From Halomonas borealis (GTDB lineage Bacteria > Pseudomonadota > Gammaproteobacteria > Pseudomonadales > Halomonadaceae): a DNA stretch of 64,000 bases. Shown here in pieces: positions 10,512-18,264 of this stretch. A program made the translations under genes and the position numbers. The DNA lies in NCBI RefSeq assembly GCF_004798905.1, contig NZ_SDMO01000002.1, positions 62,001-126,000 of the forward strand, written 5' to 3'. The notes under the pieces are model-generated. The model was not told where the DNA came from. It saw only the letters and a program-made list of their open reading frames with translations, and searched no databases. The stretch's first letter is position 1, and each line of letters opens with the position of its first letter.

Positions 10512-11093
10512 CTAATCGTTGGCGGGATTGTTGGGATTGCTCGGCAGGTTGACGCTTGCCCGCTGCACATAGAGCGTCAGCGGCGAGGTGCGGTGACGCA
10601 CCGCGCCGGCGGCGTCGAGCAGCTCGGCCTGCACCCGATGCTCGCCGCGCACCAGGTTGGAGAGCAGGAAGGTGTCGGTGTGCAGGGCGGACTGGCTGAC
10701 CCGACCGTCCACCAGCAGCCGCACGCGATGGTCGGCGCGCAGCGCGGGCCGAATGGTGAGGCGCACCGGGAGGTTGCCGGCGGCGCCGGTGGGTAGCGTC
10801 GACTGCGGCTCGGGCGAGGCGATCGCGAAGGCGTCGTAGGGCATGAAGGGCTGGCCAGGCTCACCGAAGCGCGTGGCGCCGTCGGCCGGCTCTGACGTGG
10901 CGCTCGGCAGCGGCTCAACCGACCGGGACGGCACCACGGTGAGTGGGTCGAGCTCCACCGCCTTACCGCCGCTCTGGGGGTCGTCGGTGAAGACAACATT
11001 ACCCTGGGCATCGGTGGTGCGGTAGATGGGTTGTGCCGCGACGGGCAGACTCGTCGCCAGCCCCAACGCCAGTATCGTGATGATCGTGTACAT
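10512..11093 (-). CDS. DUF4124 domain-containing exported protein
   Basis: A 193-residue protein of unknown function. The ATG at 11093 begins a signal peptide (hydrophobic TIITILALGLATSLPVAA, cleavage near residue 21), followed by the DUF4124 start IYRTTDAQGNVVFTDDP. The C-terminal half (about 105-190) resembles a beta-sandwich (VRLTIRPALRADHRVRLLVDG, then VRGEHRVQAELLDAAG). A DUF4124 gene next to ntrB and glnA is a recurrent arrangement in Pseudomonas and Halomonas relatives. The extra 62 residues of the longer open frame lack coding character. Confidence 0.8.
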   Translation of the reverse strand: MYTIITILALGLATSLPVAAQPIYRTTDAQGNVVFTDDPQSGGKAVELDPLTVVPSRSVEPLPSATSEPADGATRFGEPGQPFMPYDAFAIASPEPQSTLPTGAAGNLPVRLTIRPALRADHRVRLLVDGRVSQSALHTDTFLLSNLVRGEHRVQAELLDAAGAVRHRTSPLTLYVQRASVNLPSNPNNPAND

Positions 11094-11245
11094 GCGTGCC
11101 TCCAGGATCCCGTGACGACCGCCATGGCGCGCCGTCGCCAGGATCCAGCCTAGCCCAACGCGCCCCCGAAACGGAATCCACATTCGCGGCCCGGACGCGG
11201 ACGGGTAGGATGAGGCATCGACATGGCAAGCCAAGGAGCCTCGGC

Positions 11246-11959
11246 ATGGACGCGTGGGAGAAGGTAATCGCACTGACACTGCTGGCCGGCATGGCGATGC
11301 CGCTGGGCGGCGGGATCGCCCGAGTGGTGAGGCTAGGCCCCCACGGGCTGGAGAACGAGCTGCGCCACGGCATCGTCGCCTTCGGCGGCGGCGCGCTGCT
11401 CTCGGCGGTGGCCCTGGTGCTGGTGCCCGATGGCGTCGAGGCCTTGGAGCTGGGGCCCGCCATGCTGTGCTTCCTCGCCGGCGGGCTGGCCTTCATGGGC
11501 ATCGACATCGCCCTCAACCGCAGCGGCGCCTCCGCCAGCCAGCTGGTCGCCATGCTCTCCGACTTCGTGCCCGAGGCCCTGGCCCTGGGCGCGGCCTTCG
11601 CCTATGGCGGCGGCAGCGGCGTGCTGCTGGCCCTGCTGATGACGCTGCAGAACCTGCCGGAAGGCTTCAACGCCTATCGCGAGCTACGCGAGAGCACCCA
11701 CTACTCGGCGCGCCGCCTGCTGACGATGTTCTTCGCCATGGCCTGGCTGGGGCCACTGGCCGGCCTCGGCGGCTTGTGGTGGCTGTCCGACTACCCCGCC
11801 GCGGTGGCGGCGATCATGCTCTTCGCCGCCGGCGGCATCCTCTACTCGGTATTCCAGGATCTGGCGCCCCAGGCGCGGCTCGAGCGCCACTGGGGGCCAC
11901 CGCTCGGCGCGGTGCTGGGCTTCGCGCTGGGCATCGCCGGGCACATGCTGATCGGCTGA
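11246..11959 (+). CDS. ZIP family divalent metal transporter
   Basis: A 237-residue membrane protein with about eight hydrophobic segments. The fourth and fifth helices carry the ZIP metal-site motifs, here SDFVPEALALGAAFA (about 110-124) and LQNLPEGFNAYRE (about 135-147); the LPEG stretch matches ZIP-family helix V. It probably moves Zn(II) or another divalent ion across the inner membrane. The ATG at 11246 follows AAGGAG at 11233. It stands alone on the plus strand between two minus-strand nitrogen genes, so its regulation is probably independent of them. Confidence 0.85.
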   Translation: MDAWEKVIALTLLAGMAMPLGGGIARVVRLGPHGLENELRHGIVAFGGGALLSAVALVLVPDGVEALELGPAMLCFLAGGLAFMGIDIALNRSGASASQLVAMLSDFVPEALALGAAFAYGGGSGVLLALLMTLQNLPEGFNAYRELRESTHYSARRLLTMFFAMAWLGPLAGLGGLWWLSDYPAAVAAIMLFAAGGILYSVFQDLAPQARLERHWGPPLGAVLGFALGIAGHMLIG

Positions 11960-11980
11960 CGGACCTCGCCCCACATGACA

Positions 11981-12010
11981 AGAGGCACGCCCGAAGGCGT
12001 GCCTCTTTTT
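11981..12010 (+). terminator. Rho-independent terminator after the ZIP transporter
   Basis: A perfect 10-bp stem AGAGGCACGC / GCGTGCCTCT (11981-11990 with 11997-12006) with a six-base loop is followed by TTTT. The convergent glnA ends at 12043, so the structure may act on both strands. Confidence 0.88.
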
Positions 12011-12042
12011 GCAGCGGAGCGCGGCGCCTGCGCCGCGCGGCC

Positions 12043-13449
12043 TCAGCAGCTGTAGTACATGTCGAACTCGAGGGGGTGAGTCGCCATACGCAGGCGCTCG
12101 ACATCCTCTGAGAGCAGCTCGATGTAGGCATCGATGGTGTCGTCGGTGAAGACGCCGCCCTCGACGAGGAAGCCACGGTCGGCGTCCAGGGCTTCCAGCG
12201 CCTGCTCGAGGCTCGTGGCCACGGTGGGAATGGCCTTGCCCTCTTCCGGCGGCAGGTCATAGAGGTTCTTGTCCATGGCATCGCCGGGATGAACCTTGTT
12301 CTTGATGCCGTCGATGCCGGCCATCAGCATCGCCGCGAAGCACAGGTAGGGGTTGGCGGTCGGGTCCGGGAAACGGGTCTCGACGCGCTTGCCCTTGGGG
12401 CTCGCGGTGTAGGGAATACGCAGGGAAGCGGAGCGGTTGCGGGCACTATAGGCCAGCATCACCGGCGCCTCGAAGCCCGGCACCAGACGCTTGTAGGAGT
12501 TGGTGGAGGCGTTGGCGAAGGCGTTCAGGGCACGCGCGTGCTTGATGATGCCGCCGATGTAGTAGAGCGCCATTTCCGACAGCCCAGCGTACTCGTCGCC
12601 GGCGAACTGGTTCTGGCCATCCTTCCAGAACGACTGGTGGACGTGCATGCCGGAGCCATTGTCGCCGACCAGCGGCTTGGGCATGAAGGTCGCGGTCTTG
12701 CCGTAGGCGTGGGCCACGTTGTGGATCACGTACTTCATTTCCTGCACTTCGTCGGCCTTCTTGACCAGGGTGTTGAACCTGACCCCGATCTCGTTCTGGC
12801 CGGCGTTGGCGACCTCGTGGTGGTGCACCTCGACGGACTGGCCGATGGCCTCGAGGGTGTTGCACATGGCGCCACGCATGTCGTGGAAGCTATCGACCGG
12901 AGGTACCGGGAAGTAGCCGCCCTTGACCCGCGGCCGGTGCGCCAGGTTGCCGCCCTCGACCTGACGGTCGGTGGCCCAGGCGCCCTCCTCGGAGGTGATC
13001 TTGTACATGGCGCCTTCGATGTCGGCCTTCCAGTGTACCTCGTCGAAGATGAAGAACTCGGGCTCGGGGCCGAAGAAGGCGGTATCGCCCAGGCCGGTGG
13101 CCTGCAGATAGGCCTCGGCGCGCTTGGCGATGGAGCGCGGATCGCGCTCGTAGCCCTGCATGGTGGCCGGCTCGATGATGTCGCAGCGCAGCACCAGGGT
13201 GGCGTCTTCGGTGAAGGGGTCGAGGAAGGCGCTGCCGTCTTCCGGGCGCAGGATCATGTCGGACTCGTTGATGCCCTTCCAGCCGGAGATGGAGGAACCA
13301 TCGAACATCTGGCCGTTCTCGAAGAACTCTTCATCGATGTCACGGGCCGGAATGGTGACGTGCTGCTCCTTGCCCTTGGTGTCGGTGAAGCGCAGGTCGA
13401 CCCACTTCACGTCGTGTTCTTCGATCAGGGCGAGTGTCTTCTCGGACAT
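12043..13449 (-). CDS. glnA: Glutamine synthetase type I
   Basis: A 468-residue dodecameric glutamine synthetase joining ammonia and glutamate at the cost of ATP. It is nearly the length of the E. coli enzyme and colinear with it: [17 protein letters not shown] (around residue 50), the EPEFF metal-binding stretch (about 130), [13 protein letters not shown] (about 265) and the adenylylation site in [10 protein letters not shown] (Tyr about 397). It is therefore probably controlled by GlnE adenylylation. The ATG at 13449 is the family start; the 90 upstream codons are promoter. A sigma-54 promoter and NtrC palindrome lie upstream. Confidence 0.98.
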   Translation of the reverse strand: MSEKTLALIEEHDVKWVDLRFTDTKGKEQHVTIPARDIDEEFFENGQMFDGSSISGWKGINESDMILRPEDGSAFLDPFTEDATLVLRCDIIEPATMQGYERDPRSIAKRAEAYLQATGLGDTAFFGPEPEFFIFDEVHWKADIEGAMYKITSEEGAWATDRQVEGGNLAHRPRVKGGYFPVPPVDSFHDMRGAMCNTLEAIGQSVEVHHHEVANAGQNEIGVRFNTLVKKADEVQEMKYVIHNVAHAYGKTATFMPKPLVGDNGSGMHVHQSFWKDGQNQFAGDEYAGLSEMALYYIGGIIKHARALNAFANASTNSYKRLVPGFEAPVMLAYSARNRSASLRIPYTASPKGKRVETRFPDPTANPYLCFAAMLMAGIDGIKNKVHPGDAMDKNLYDLPPEEGKAIPTVATSLEQALEALDADRGFLVEGGVFTDDTIDAYIELLSEDVERLRMATHPLEFDMYYSC

Positions 13450-13603
13450 GAGGTCCTCCAGGAAAGCAATGGTGGCTGATTCGGCTATTTCTGCTCGGCG
13501 CGTCTCTGTCGCCGGCCGCGATGAGGCTCCGCCGACGTTGTAGCATGCTGCAGGCACGTTGCCCACGCCGCCATGCACGAGAGCATGGCACTGATCAGAA
13601 CAA

Positions 13604-13619
13604 AGCAAGCAGCGTGCCA
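13604..13619 (-). promoter_or_regulatory. Sigma-54 promoter of glnA
   Basis: On the minus strand the bases read TGGCACGCTGCTTGCT, a full match to the sigma-54 consensus TGGCACG-N4-TTGCW. Transcription would begin near 13593, giving a leader of about 144 bases. Confidence 0.88.
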
Positions 13620-13745
13620 AAGTAGACCCTCTCACCAAAACATTCATAACATGCTGAAAGAAATGGAGAAAAAAGTAGCGCCACAAGAGTGCAAAATCGG
13701 CGCCCCGCCGCATGCCCACTCATGACGCTACCCTGATGCCCGAAA

Positions 13746-13764
13746 GCGCACCACGATGGTGCGC
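13746..13764. promoter_or_regulatory. NtrC-binding site upstream of glnA
   Basis: GCGCACCACGATGGTGCGC is a perfect palindrome matching the NtrC core GCACCA-N3-TGGTGC. It lies about 130-140 bases upstream of the sigma-54 promoter, a normal enhancer distance. A half-site (TTGCAC) follows at 13777-13782. Confidence 0.82.
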
Positions 13765-13875
13765 TGTTTGGCCTTTTGCACTGCCCAAGAGCATGAGCTG
13801 CTGACATGGACAATGTTAGAAGCTTCGCATCACGTCCACTCGGACAGATCCACCACCCGGTACAGGCCTGTCACC

Positions 13876-14751
13876 CTAGGCATCGACGCCGTCGTCGTCG
13901 CCCAGCCACTGATCGATGAGCGCTGGGTGGTCTTCGACCCAGCGACGTACACCCTCTTCAGGATTGCCGACATCCTCGATGGTTAACATCAGGTCCGATA
14001 GCTCGGCATGGCTCATGTGCCAGCCATTAAGGATGCCTGTCACTTCGGGATGCTCTTCGGCAAATCCGGCCTTGGACATCCATTTGATGTCGTCGCCACC
14101 GCCATAGGCTTCCTCGGGATCCTCGATGGCCTTGAGGTCATACTCGGCATAGGCCCAATGCGGTTGCCAAAGGGTGACCGCGATGGGGGCCTCCTTGCGA
14201 TACGCCTCCTCAAGCGAAGCCAGCATGGCGGGTGACGAACTGTTCAACTGACGAAACGGCAGATCGTAGCGCTCGATGGCGGTATCCGTTTCCCCGGCGA
14301 TGGCGGATCCCGATTCGATGCCCATGATCGTCGGCTTGCCCTGATATACGAACCGCTCCGCATTGGCCTTCAAATCCGCCATGGTATTGATATCGGAGAG
14401 ATAGGCAGGCACCACCAGCTCGTCTTGAGCACCGTTGTACCAGGTACCATGAACATCGATGCGATCCTGATAGGGCTCTAGGTACTGGGCATCGCCATGG
14501 GGTAGCCAGACTTCCAGCGATATGTCGATATCGCGCTGGGCCAGCCCACTGAAGATGATGCTCTTGCCGGTCGTGGTCAGGGTGATGTCGTATCCACGCT
14601 CTTCCAGTAGCTGTTGCCACAGGTGAGATACAGCAATGTTCTCCGACCAGTTGTTGGTGCCGATGGTCAACGACTTGTCATCCGCCGCCACGCTACCAAC
14701 GCCTAGGCCGACAAGGGCGGTACAAAAGGTAAAGGAAGCGATCGCTTTCAT
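13876..14751 (-). CDS. Glycine betaine/choline-type ABC transporter substrate-binding protein (OpuAC family)
   Basis: A 291-residue periplasmic binding protein. The ATG at 14751 follows AAGGAG and begins a signal peptide (KAIASFTFCTALVGLGVGS, cleavage near residue 24). The mature part has OpuAC features: IGTNNWSENIAVSHLWQQLL, then ISLEVWLPHGD, and Trp-rich positions (VTLWQPHWAYAEYDL) of the kind that cage quaternary ammonium groups. No ABC permease or ATPase lies beside it, so it must use a transporter encoded elsewhere. It follows the DddP-like gene by 29 bases on the same strand, so a betaine- or DMSP-like ligand is plausible. Confidence 0.88.
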   Translation of the reverse strand: MKAIASFTFCTALVGLGVGSVAADDKSLTIGTNNWSENIAVSHLWQQLLEERGYDITLTTTGKSIIFSGLAQRDIDISLEVWLPHGDAQYLEPYQDRIDVHGTWYNGAQDELVVPAYLSDINTMADLKANAERFVYQGKPTIMGIESGSAIAGETDTAIERYDLPFRQLNSSSPAMLASLEEAYRKEAPIAVTLWQPHWAYAEYDLKAIEDPEEAYGGGDDIKWMSKAGFAEEHPEVTGILNGWHMSHAELSDLMLTIEDVGNPEEGVRRWVEDHPALIDQWLGDDDGVDA

Positions 14752-14780
14752 GGGTCTCCTTGGCGAGTTGGAAATAAGGA

Positions 14781-16049
14781 TCAAGAGCCTAGCAACTCTT
14801 CGTCATAGCCGTAGGTCGACAGACGGTCGATACCTCGTTCAGTGATCAACACCTGCTCTTCGAGTTTGACTCCCTCACTGCCATCGCGATGCCCGATATA
14901 GGCTTCCACGCACAGCGTCATACCAGGCTCGAGATGGCCGTCGTAACCGACATCGTCCCAGTCCATGTCGTGAGCGATCAGCGGCCATTCACCGGTCATC
15001 CCGCAACCGTGCACGATGTCCAGGTAACGGTTCTCGCGATACCCTTGAGGAATCGGCCAGGCGCGACGCGAATACTCGCGAAAGCTCATACCAGGCTCGA
15101 GCAGGGCGATATTACTTTCCAGCTGATCGGCCGCCATCCGATAGAGCCGCCGCTGTTCCTGGGTGGGTCCACCGCGACCGGGCACATGGAAGGTCCGCGA
15201 GAAGTCGGTGTAATAGCCGAAGCAGCCGACGATATCGGTATCAAAGGCCACGAGCTCGCCCGGTGCGATAATCTTATCGGAGCACTCTTGGAACCACGGG
15301 TTGGTACGCGCTCCGGAAGTGAGCAGCCGAGTTTCAGCGTACTCACCTCCCGTGGCCAGCACATGCTGGTTGAAGATGGACCACAGCTCGTTTTCCGACA
15401 TGCCCGGACGTAGGCTAGCCTCCATACGCGCCATGGCGGACTCGGTCAGTGTCACCGAGCGATGGATCAAGCTCAGCTCATCGATACTCTTGATCGACTT
15501 GGCCCCCTCCATGACCACCGCTGCATCCATGAGCTCGAAACCAGCTTCATCGAGAGCGGACACCGCGGCGGTGGGGGCAGACTCGATACCGAGACGCTTC
15601 CCCTGGGTCATAGAGCGTTCGAACAGAGCCCGGATATCATCGACGAAATTCGCTGTGTGGCGGGCGCAGTGCGGACCACTGTACTGCGGCATCACCGCCC
15701 GTGCCGGCCGAACCTCATCGAGTAACTGGGAACCCTTGGCCAGATGCAAGCAGGCACTGAACTCGAAGAGCACCACCGGACCCTCAAGAGGCACATACAG
15801 ATAACGAGCGGGATTACGCTGCGAGTAGACCTGCATGTTGCGCGAACCACAGGCATAGCGGATGTTAATCGGGTCGAACAGGATGACCGCGTCCATCTCA
15901 TGGTGGCGCATCTGCTGACGCAGGCGCTCTAGGCGGTAGCGCTCGACGCGAGCGATCAGCTCGCCATCGATAGATTGACGGCGGAAGTCACCGTCGCTGT
16001 AGAGGCGGTCGTCGCGAGACGCGTCGGCCAGGGCCACAATCTGACTCAT
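14781..16049 (-). CDS. M24 family metalloprotein resembling DMSP lyase DddP
   Basis: A 422-residue member of the M24 (creatinase/prolidase) fold. Beyond the fold it shares the DddP-type block ETRLLTSGARTNPWFQEC and a DxD metal motif (AFDTDIVGCFGYYTDFSRTF). The six DddP metal ligands that I recall (D295, D297, D307, H371, E406, E421) all have counterparts at matching spacing, within one residue: the DTD pair, the Asp ten residues on, His in DIVHGCGMTGEW, Glu in LCVEAYIG and Glu in VKLEEQ. DddP cleaves dimethylsulfoniopropionate to DMS and acrylate. A different betaine-like substrate, or X-Pro hydrolysis, remains possible. An alternative ATG at 16094 directly abuts a hairpin and is less likely. 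Confidence 0.75.
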   Translation of the reverse strand: MSQIVALADASRDDRLYSDGDFRRQSIDGELIARVERYRLERLRQQMRHHEMDAVILFDPINIRYACGSRNMQVYSQRNPARYLYVPLEGPVVLFEFSACLHLAKGSQLLDEVRPARAVMPQYSGPHCARHTANFVDDIRALFERSMTQGKRLGIESAPTAAVSALDEAGFELMDAAVVMEGAKSIKSIDELSLIHRSVTLTESAMARMEASLRPGMSENELWSIFNQHVLATGGEYAETRLLTSGARTNPWFQECSDKIIAPGELVAFDTDIVGCFGYYTDFSRTFHVPGRGGPTQEQRRLYRMAADQLESNIALLEPGMSFREYSRRAWPIPQGYRENRYLDIVHGCGMTGEWPLIAHDMDWDDVGYDGHLEPGMTLCVEAYIGHRDGSEGVKLEEQVLITERGIDRLSTYGYDEELLGS

Positions 16050-16094
16050 GGAAAAATTCTCGTTGGTGGGCAGGCAAATGGATCGGTCAGGCAT

Positions 16095-16121
16095 GAGCGC
16101 CGAGGGATTCCCTCGGCGCTC
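16095..16121 (-). other. Intergenic hairpin between the oxygenase and DddP-like genes
   Basis: A perfect 12-bp stem GAGCGCCGAGGG / CCCTCGGCGCTC with a three-base loop lies just after the oxygenase stop. No T-run follows on either strand, so it is more likely an mRNA processing or stability element than a terminator. Confidence 0.65.
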
Positions 16122-16123
16122 GC

Positions 16124-17020
16124 CTAGCCCATGAGGTCGTCGTGGCGACGCTGATTGTGGGCATCGATATGAGCCTGGGTCACGCGACCATAGATCTTCT
16201 CGGTGTGCTCCAGGCTCCCCATCATGTTCGGGCTCTTGGCGTAGCCCAGCAGGGTGCACAAACGCTGTCCCTTGGCGGCCGCCACGCGGTGCATCGAGTA
16301 GCGCCCTTTGAAGAGTTGCAGGTCACCCGTATTGAGGGTCAGCGACTCGACCTCGGCATGGTCGCCTTCGAGGATGCGCTGCACACCGGCGAAGTTTTCC
16401 TCGCCGGGCCGGCGGATGCCGGGCGCATACTGGAATTCCCCACCGCTGTGAGGCCGTCGCGTCATCAGGCTGACGATGAACTCGTTAGTGTCGAAGTGCC
16501 ATGGCAGCTCGGTATCGTCGGGCATGACGTTGATGACCAGGCCGGCAATGGGATCGGCGAATTCGTAGATGACCGGCTCCTCGAGACAGTCGGCAATGAA
16601 ACGCTGAAACGCCGGGTCGCGATAGAGTGCCTTGACGATGGCATCCTCGGGAATGTGGTCCTTGGCCACGAACCCGTTGGTATAGTGCTGAAAGCAGCGT
16701 ATCGGGTGATCGTCGGGCAGGTCGGGGTCATCCGGGGTGATATACGGATTGACGTTGTTATCGGAATAGTAGGCCAAGGGCGCCAGGGCCTCACTTTCGC
16801 GGCGTAGCGCCTCGACGACATCGTCACGGATGAACTGGGACAACAGTGCGCAGCCGTCCTGTCGCAGCTGGGCACGCACTCTTGCCACCGCATCGCGATA
16901 GGCGTCGCCTTCCTGTTGGTCAATCGGGTATTGCCGCAGGTCGACCAACCTCGCCAGGGGAGTGTCCGCGGGTGCTTGCGGGGTCGGTGAAGATTCTTCG
17001 CGGAGCGCGGAAGATGGCAT
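16124..17020 (-). CDS. 2-oxoglutarate/Fe(II)-dependent oxygenase family protein
   Basis: A 298-residue cytoplasmic protein with a double-stranded beta-helix iron site: His175-x-Asp177 in LPWHFDTNEF, His244 in RYSMHRVAAAKG and Arg253 placed to hold 2-oxoglutarate. The N-terminal half has a distinctive block (YYSDNNVNPYITPDDPDLPD, about 84-103) with no function I recognise. The ATG at 17020 has a GAGGAGG ribosome site. It lies in a minus-strand cluster with a LysR regulator, the DddP-like protein and a betaine-type binding protein, so hydroxylation or demethylation of a small osmolyte-like acid is a reasonable guess. Confidence 0.78.
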   Translation of the reverse strand: MPSSALREESSPTPQAPADTPLARLVDLRQYPIDQQEGDAYRDAVARVRAQLRQDGCALLSQFIRDDVVEALRRESEALAPLAYYSDNNVNPYITPDDPDLPDDHPIRCFQHYTNGFVAKDHIPEDAIVKALYRDPAFQRFIADCLEEPVIYEFADPIAGLVINVMPDDTELPWHFDTNEFIVSLMTRRPHSGGEFQYAPGIRRPGEENFAGVQRILEGDHAEVESLTLNTGDLQLFKGRYSMHRVAAAKGQRLCTLLGYAKSPNMMGSLEHTEKIYGRVTQAHIDAHNQRRHDDLMG

Positions 17021-17156
17021 CGGCTTGCCTCCTCTCGGGTAGCGGGATGAATACTGCGGCCTAGGCTAGGCGGCCCCGCTCACCAGCTACAATCAGAATT
17101 CCGTCGCCGATGTCATGAAATTTTTATCAATTGATTCAGGTGGTTGAGAATGCCCC

Positions 17157-18041
17157 TCAAGAAGGCGGCCGATATAGCTCGCGCAGCAGCGAGGCCAGCG
17201 GAATCGCCACCTCGGCAATACGTGGTTCATCGGCAAAGGCTAAGTACCAAGGGATGCGAGGCATGTCTCCGGCCAATGGCCGCATCACCACCCGCCCCTT
17301 CGCCTCGGCATCGCGCACCGCCCAACGCGACAGGATACTCACCCCCTTACCAGCAGCCACCAGGTCGAGAATCAGGCTCACGGATTCGACCTGCACCATC
17401 CGCGATGGGTAGACCCCAGCGGGCTGGAAGAAGTGTTCGAACTCATGTCCCGCCTCCGGCGCCACGCTATAGGTGAAATGACGCTCCTGATCGAATACCT
17501 CAGGAGGCACCGCATCGCTATCGGCATAGGGATGAGACAGAGGCAGCACCGCCATTAGCGGCTCCTCGAACAGCTCGCGGTAATCGAGGCCCCGCTGAGC
17601 AGGAACCTCGATCATTGGAATCATGTCGACCCGCCGGGCCAGCAAGGCGCCCGTCATCTCGGGCATCGACAGGCTCACCAGGTCGATGTCGCCATACGGA
17701 GGGTCATAAAGATGGGGCACGACCCGCGAGAACATATCATAAGGCCCAATGCCCAAGCGGATGGGCGGCTCCCCATGGCGCGCCAGCTGCCATGCCTCAA
17801 TTTCCGCGCTGCGCAGCCTCGGCAGGGTATCCCGGGCGGCGGCCACCAGGCGTTCGCCGGAGGCCGTCAGCACCAATCGACGCCCTTCGCGCACGAACAA
17901 GGATATCCCGAGACGCCGCTCCATCTCGCGGATACGATGCGTGGCCGCCGGCTGCGTCACACCAATCGCCGCCGCCGCATCATGGACCGTGCCATGCGTA
18001 GCGATGGCATCAATCAGCACATAGAACTTGATATCCAGCAT
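17157..18041 (-). CDS. LysR family transcriptional regulator
   Basis: A 294-residue LysR regulator: an N-terminal winged helix-turn-helix (about 4-60, DAAAAIGVTQPAATHRIREMERRLG), a linker helix, then a periplasmic-binding-like effector domain (about 85-290). I chose the ATG at 18041 with an AGGTGA ribosome site; a GTG at 18053 is also possible. It is transcribed toward the oxygenase gene, 136 bases upstream of it. Unusually for LysR proteins it is therefore not divergent from its likely targets. It may control the oxygenase, DddP-like and binding-protein genes. Confidence 0.9.
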   Translation of the reverse strand: MLDIKFYVLIDAIATHGTVHDAAAAIGVTQPAATHRIREMERRLGISLFVREGRRLVLTASGERLVAAARDTLPRLRSAEIEAWQLARHGEPPIRLGIGPYDMFSRVVPHLYDPPYGDIDLVSLSMPEMTGALLARRVDMIPMIEVPAQRGLDYRELFEEPLMAVLPLSHPYADSDAVPPEVFDQERHFTYSVAPEAGHEFEHFFQPAGVYPSRMVQVESVSLILDLVAAGKGVSILSRWAVRDAEAKGRVVMRPLAGDMPRIPWYLAFADEPRIAEVAIPLASLLRELYRPPS

Positions 18042-18227
18042 GGCAGAGCTCACCTGATCAACAGGGGTATCATTCTACCCAAGGGGCCAAGTCTCAACGA
18101 CCGAGGCGGCCGAGAATCGCCGCTCGCCGACGCCGCCCTCCTTTCGCAGCCCCTTGAATCCATGGGCCGAACGAGTCGCGCCCGCGGTTTCCGGTCGACA
18201 AGGCTGGTAGCGTCGAGGTCCTGACTC

Positions 18228-18233
18228 TATAAT
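18228..18233 (+). promoter_or_regulatory. Putative -10 element of typA
   Basis: A perfect TATAAT lies 31 bases before the typA start. The corresponding -35 (TGGTAG at 18205-18210, spacing 17) is weak, so the promoter call rests mainly on the -10 hexamer. Confidence 0.55.
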
Positions 18234-18264
18234 GCGGCCCCACTTTTCCCAGCAGGATCCCGTC

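Larger units (their letters stand above)
13450..13875. other. glnA promoter region
   Basis: This AT-richer stretch contains the sigma-54 promoter at 13604-13619 and the enhancer palindrome at 13746-13764. The CCATGC / GCATGG inverted repeat at 13571-13588 lies within the predicted glnA leader. The 110 bases next to the betaine-binding protein gene (13766-13875) show no gene and no convincing terminator. Confidence 0.6.

Noticed and set aside
10181..10570. Minus-strand 129-codon frame between DUF4124 and glnL
   Set aside because: Composition (Ser/Pro/Arg-rich) is that of a shadow frame, and it runs through the NtrC site and sigma-54 promoter.
13449..13719. N-terminal extension of glnA by 90 codons
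   Set aside because: It spans the sigma-54 promoter and leader; homology begins at the ATG at 13449.
16049..16259. Extended start of the DddP-like gene at 16259
   Set aside because: It overlaps the oxygenase gene and crosses the intergenic hairpin.
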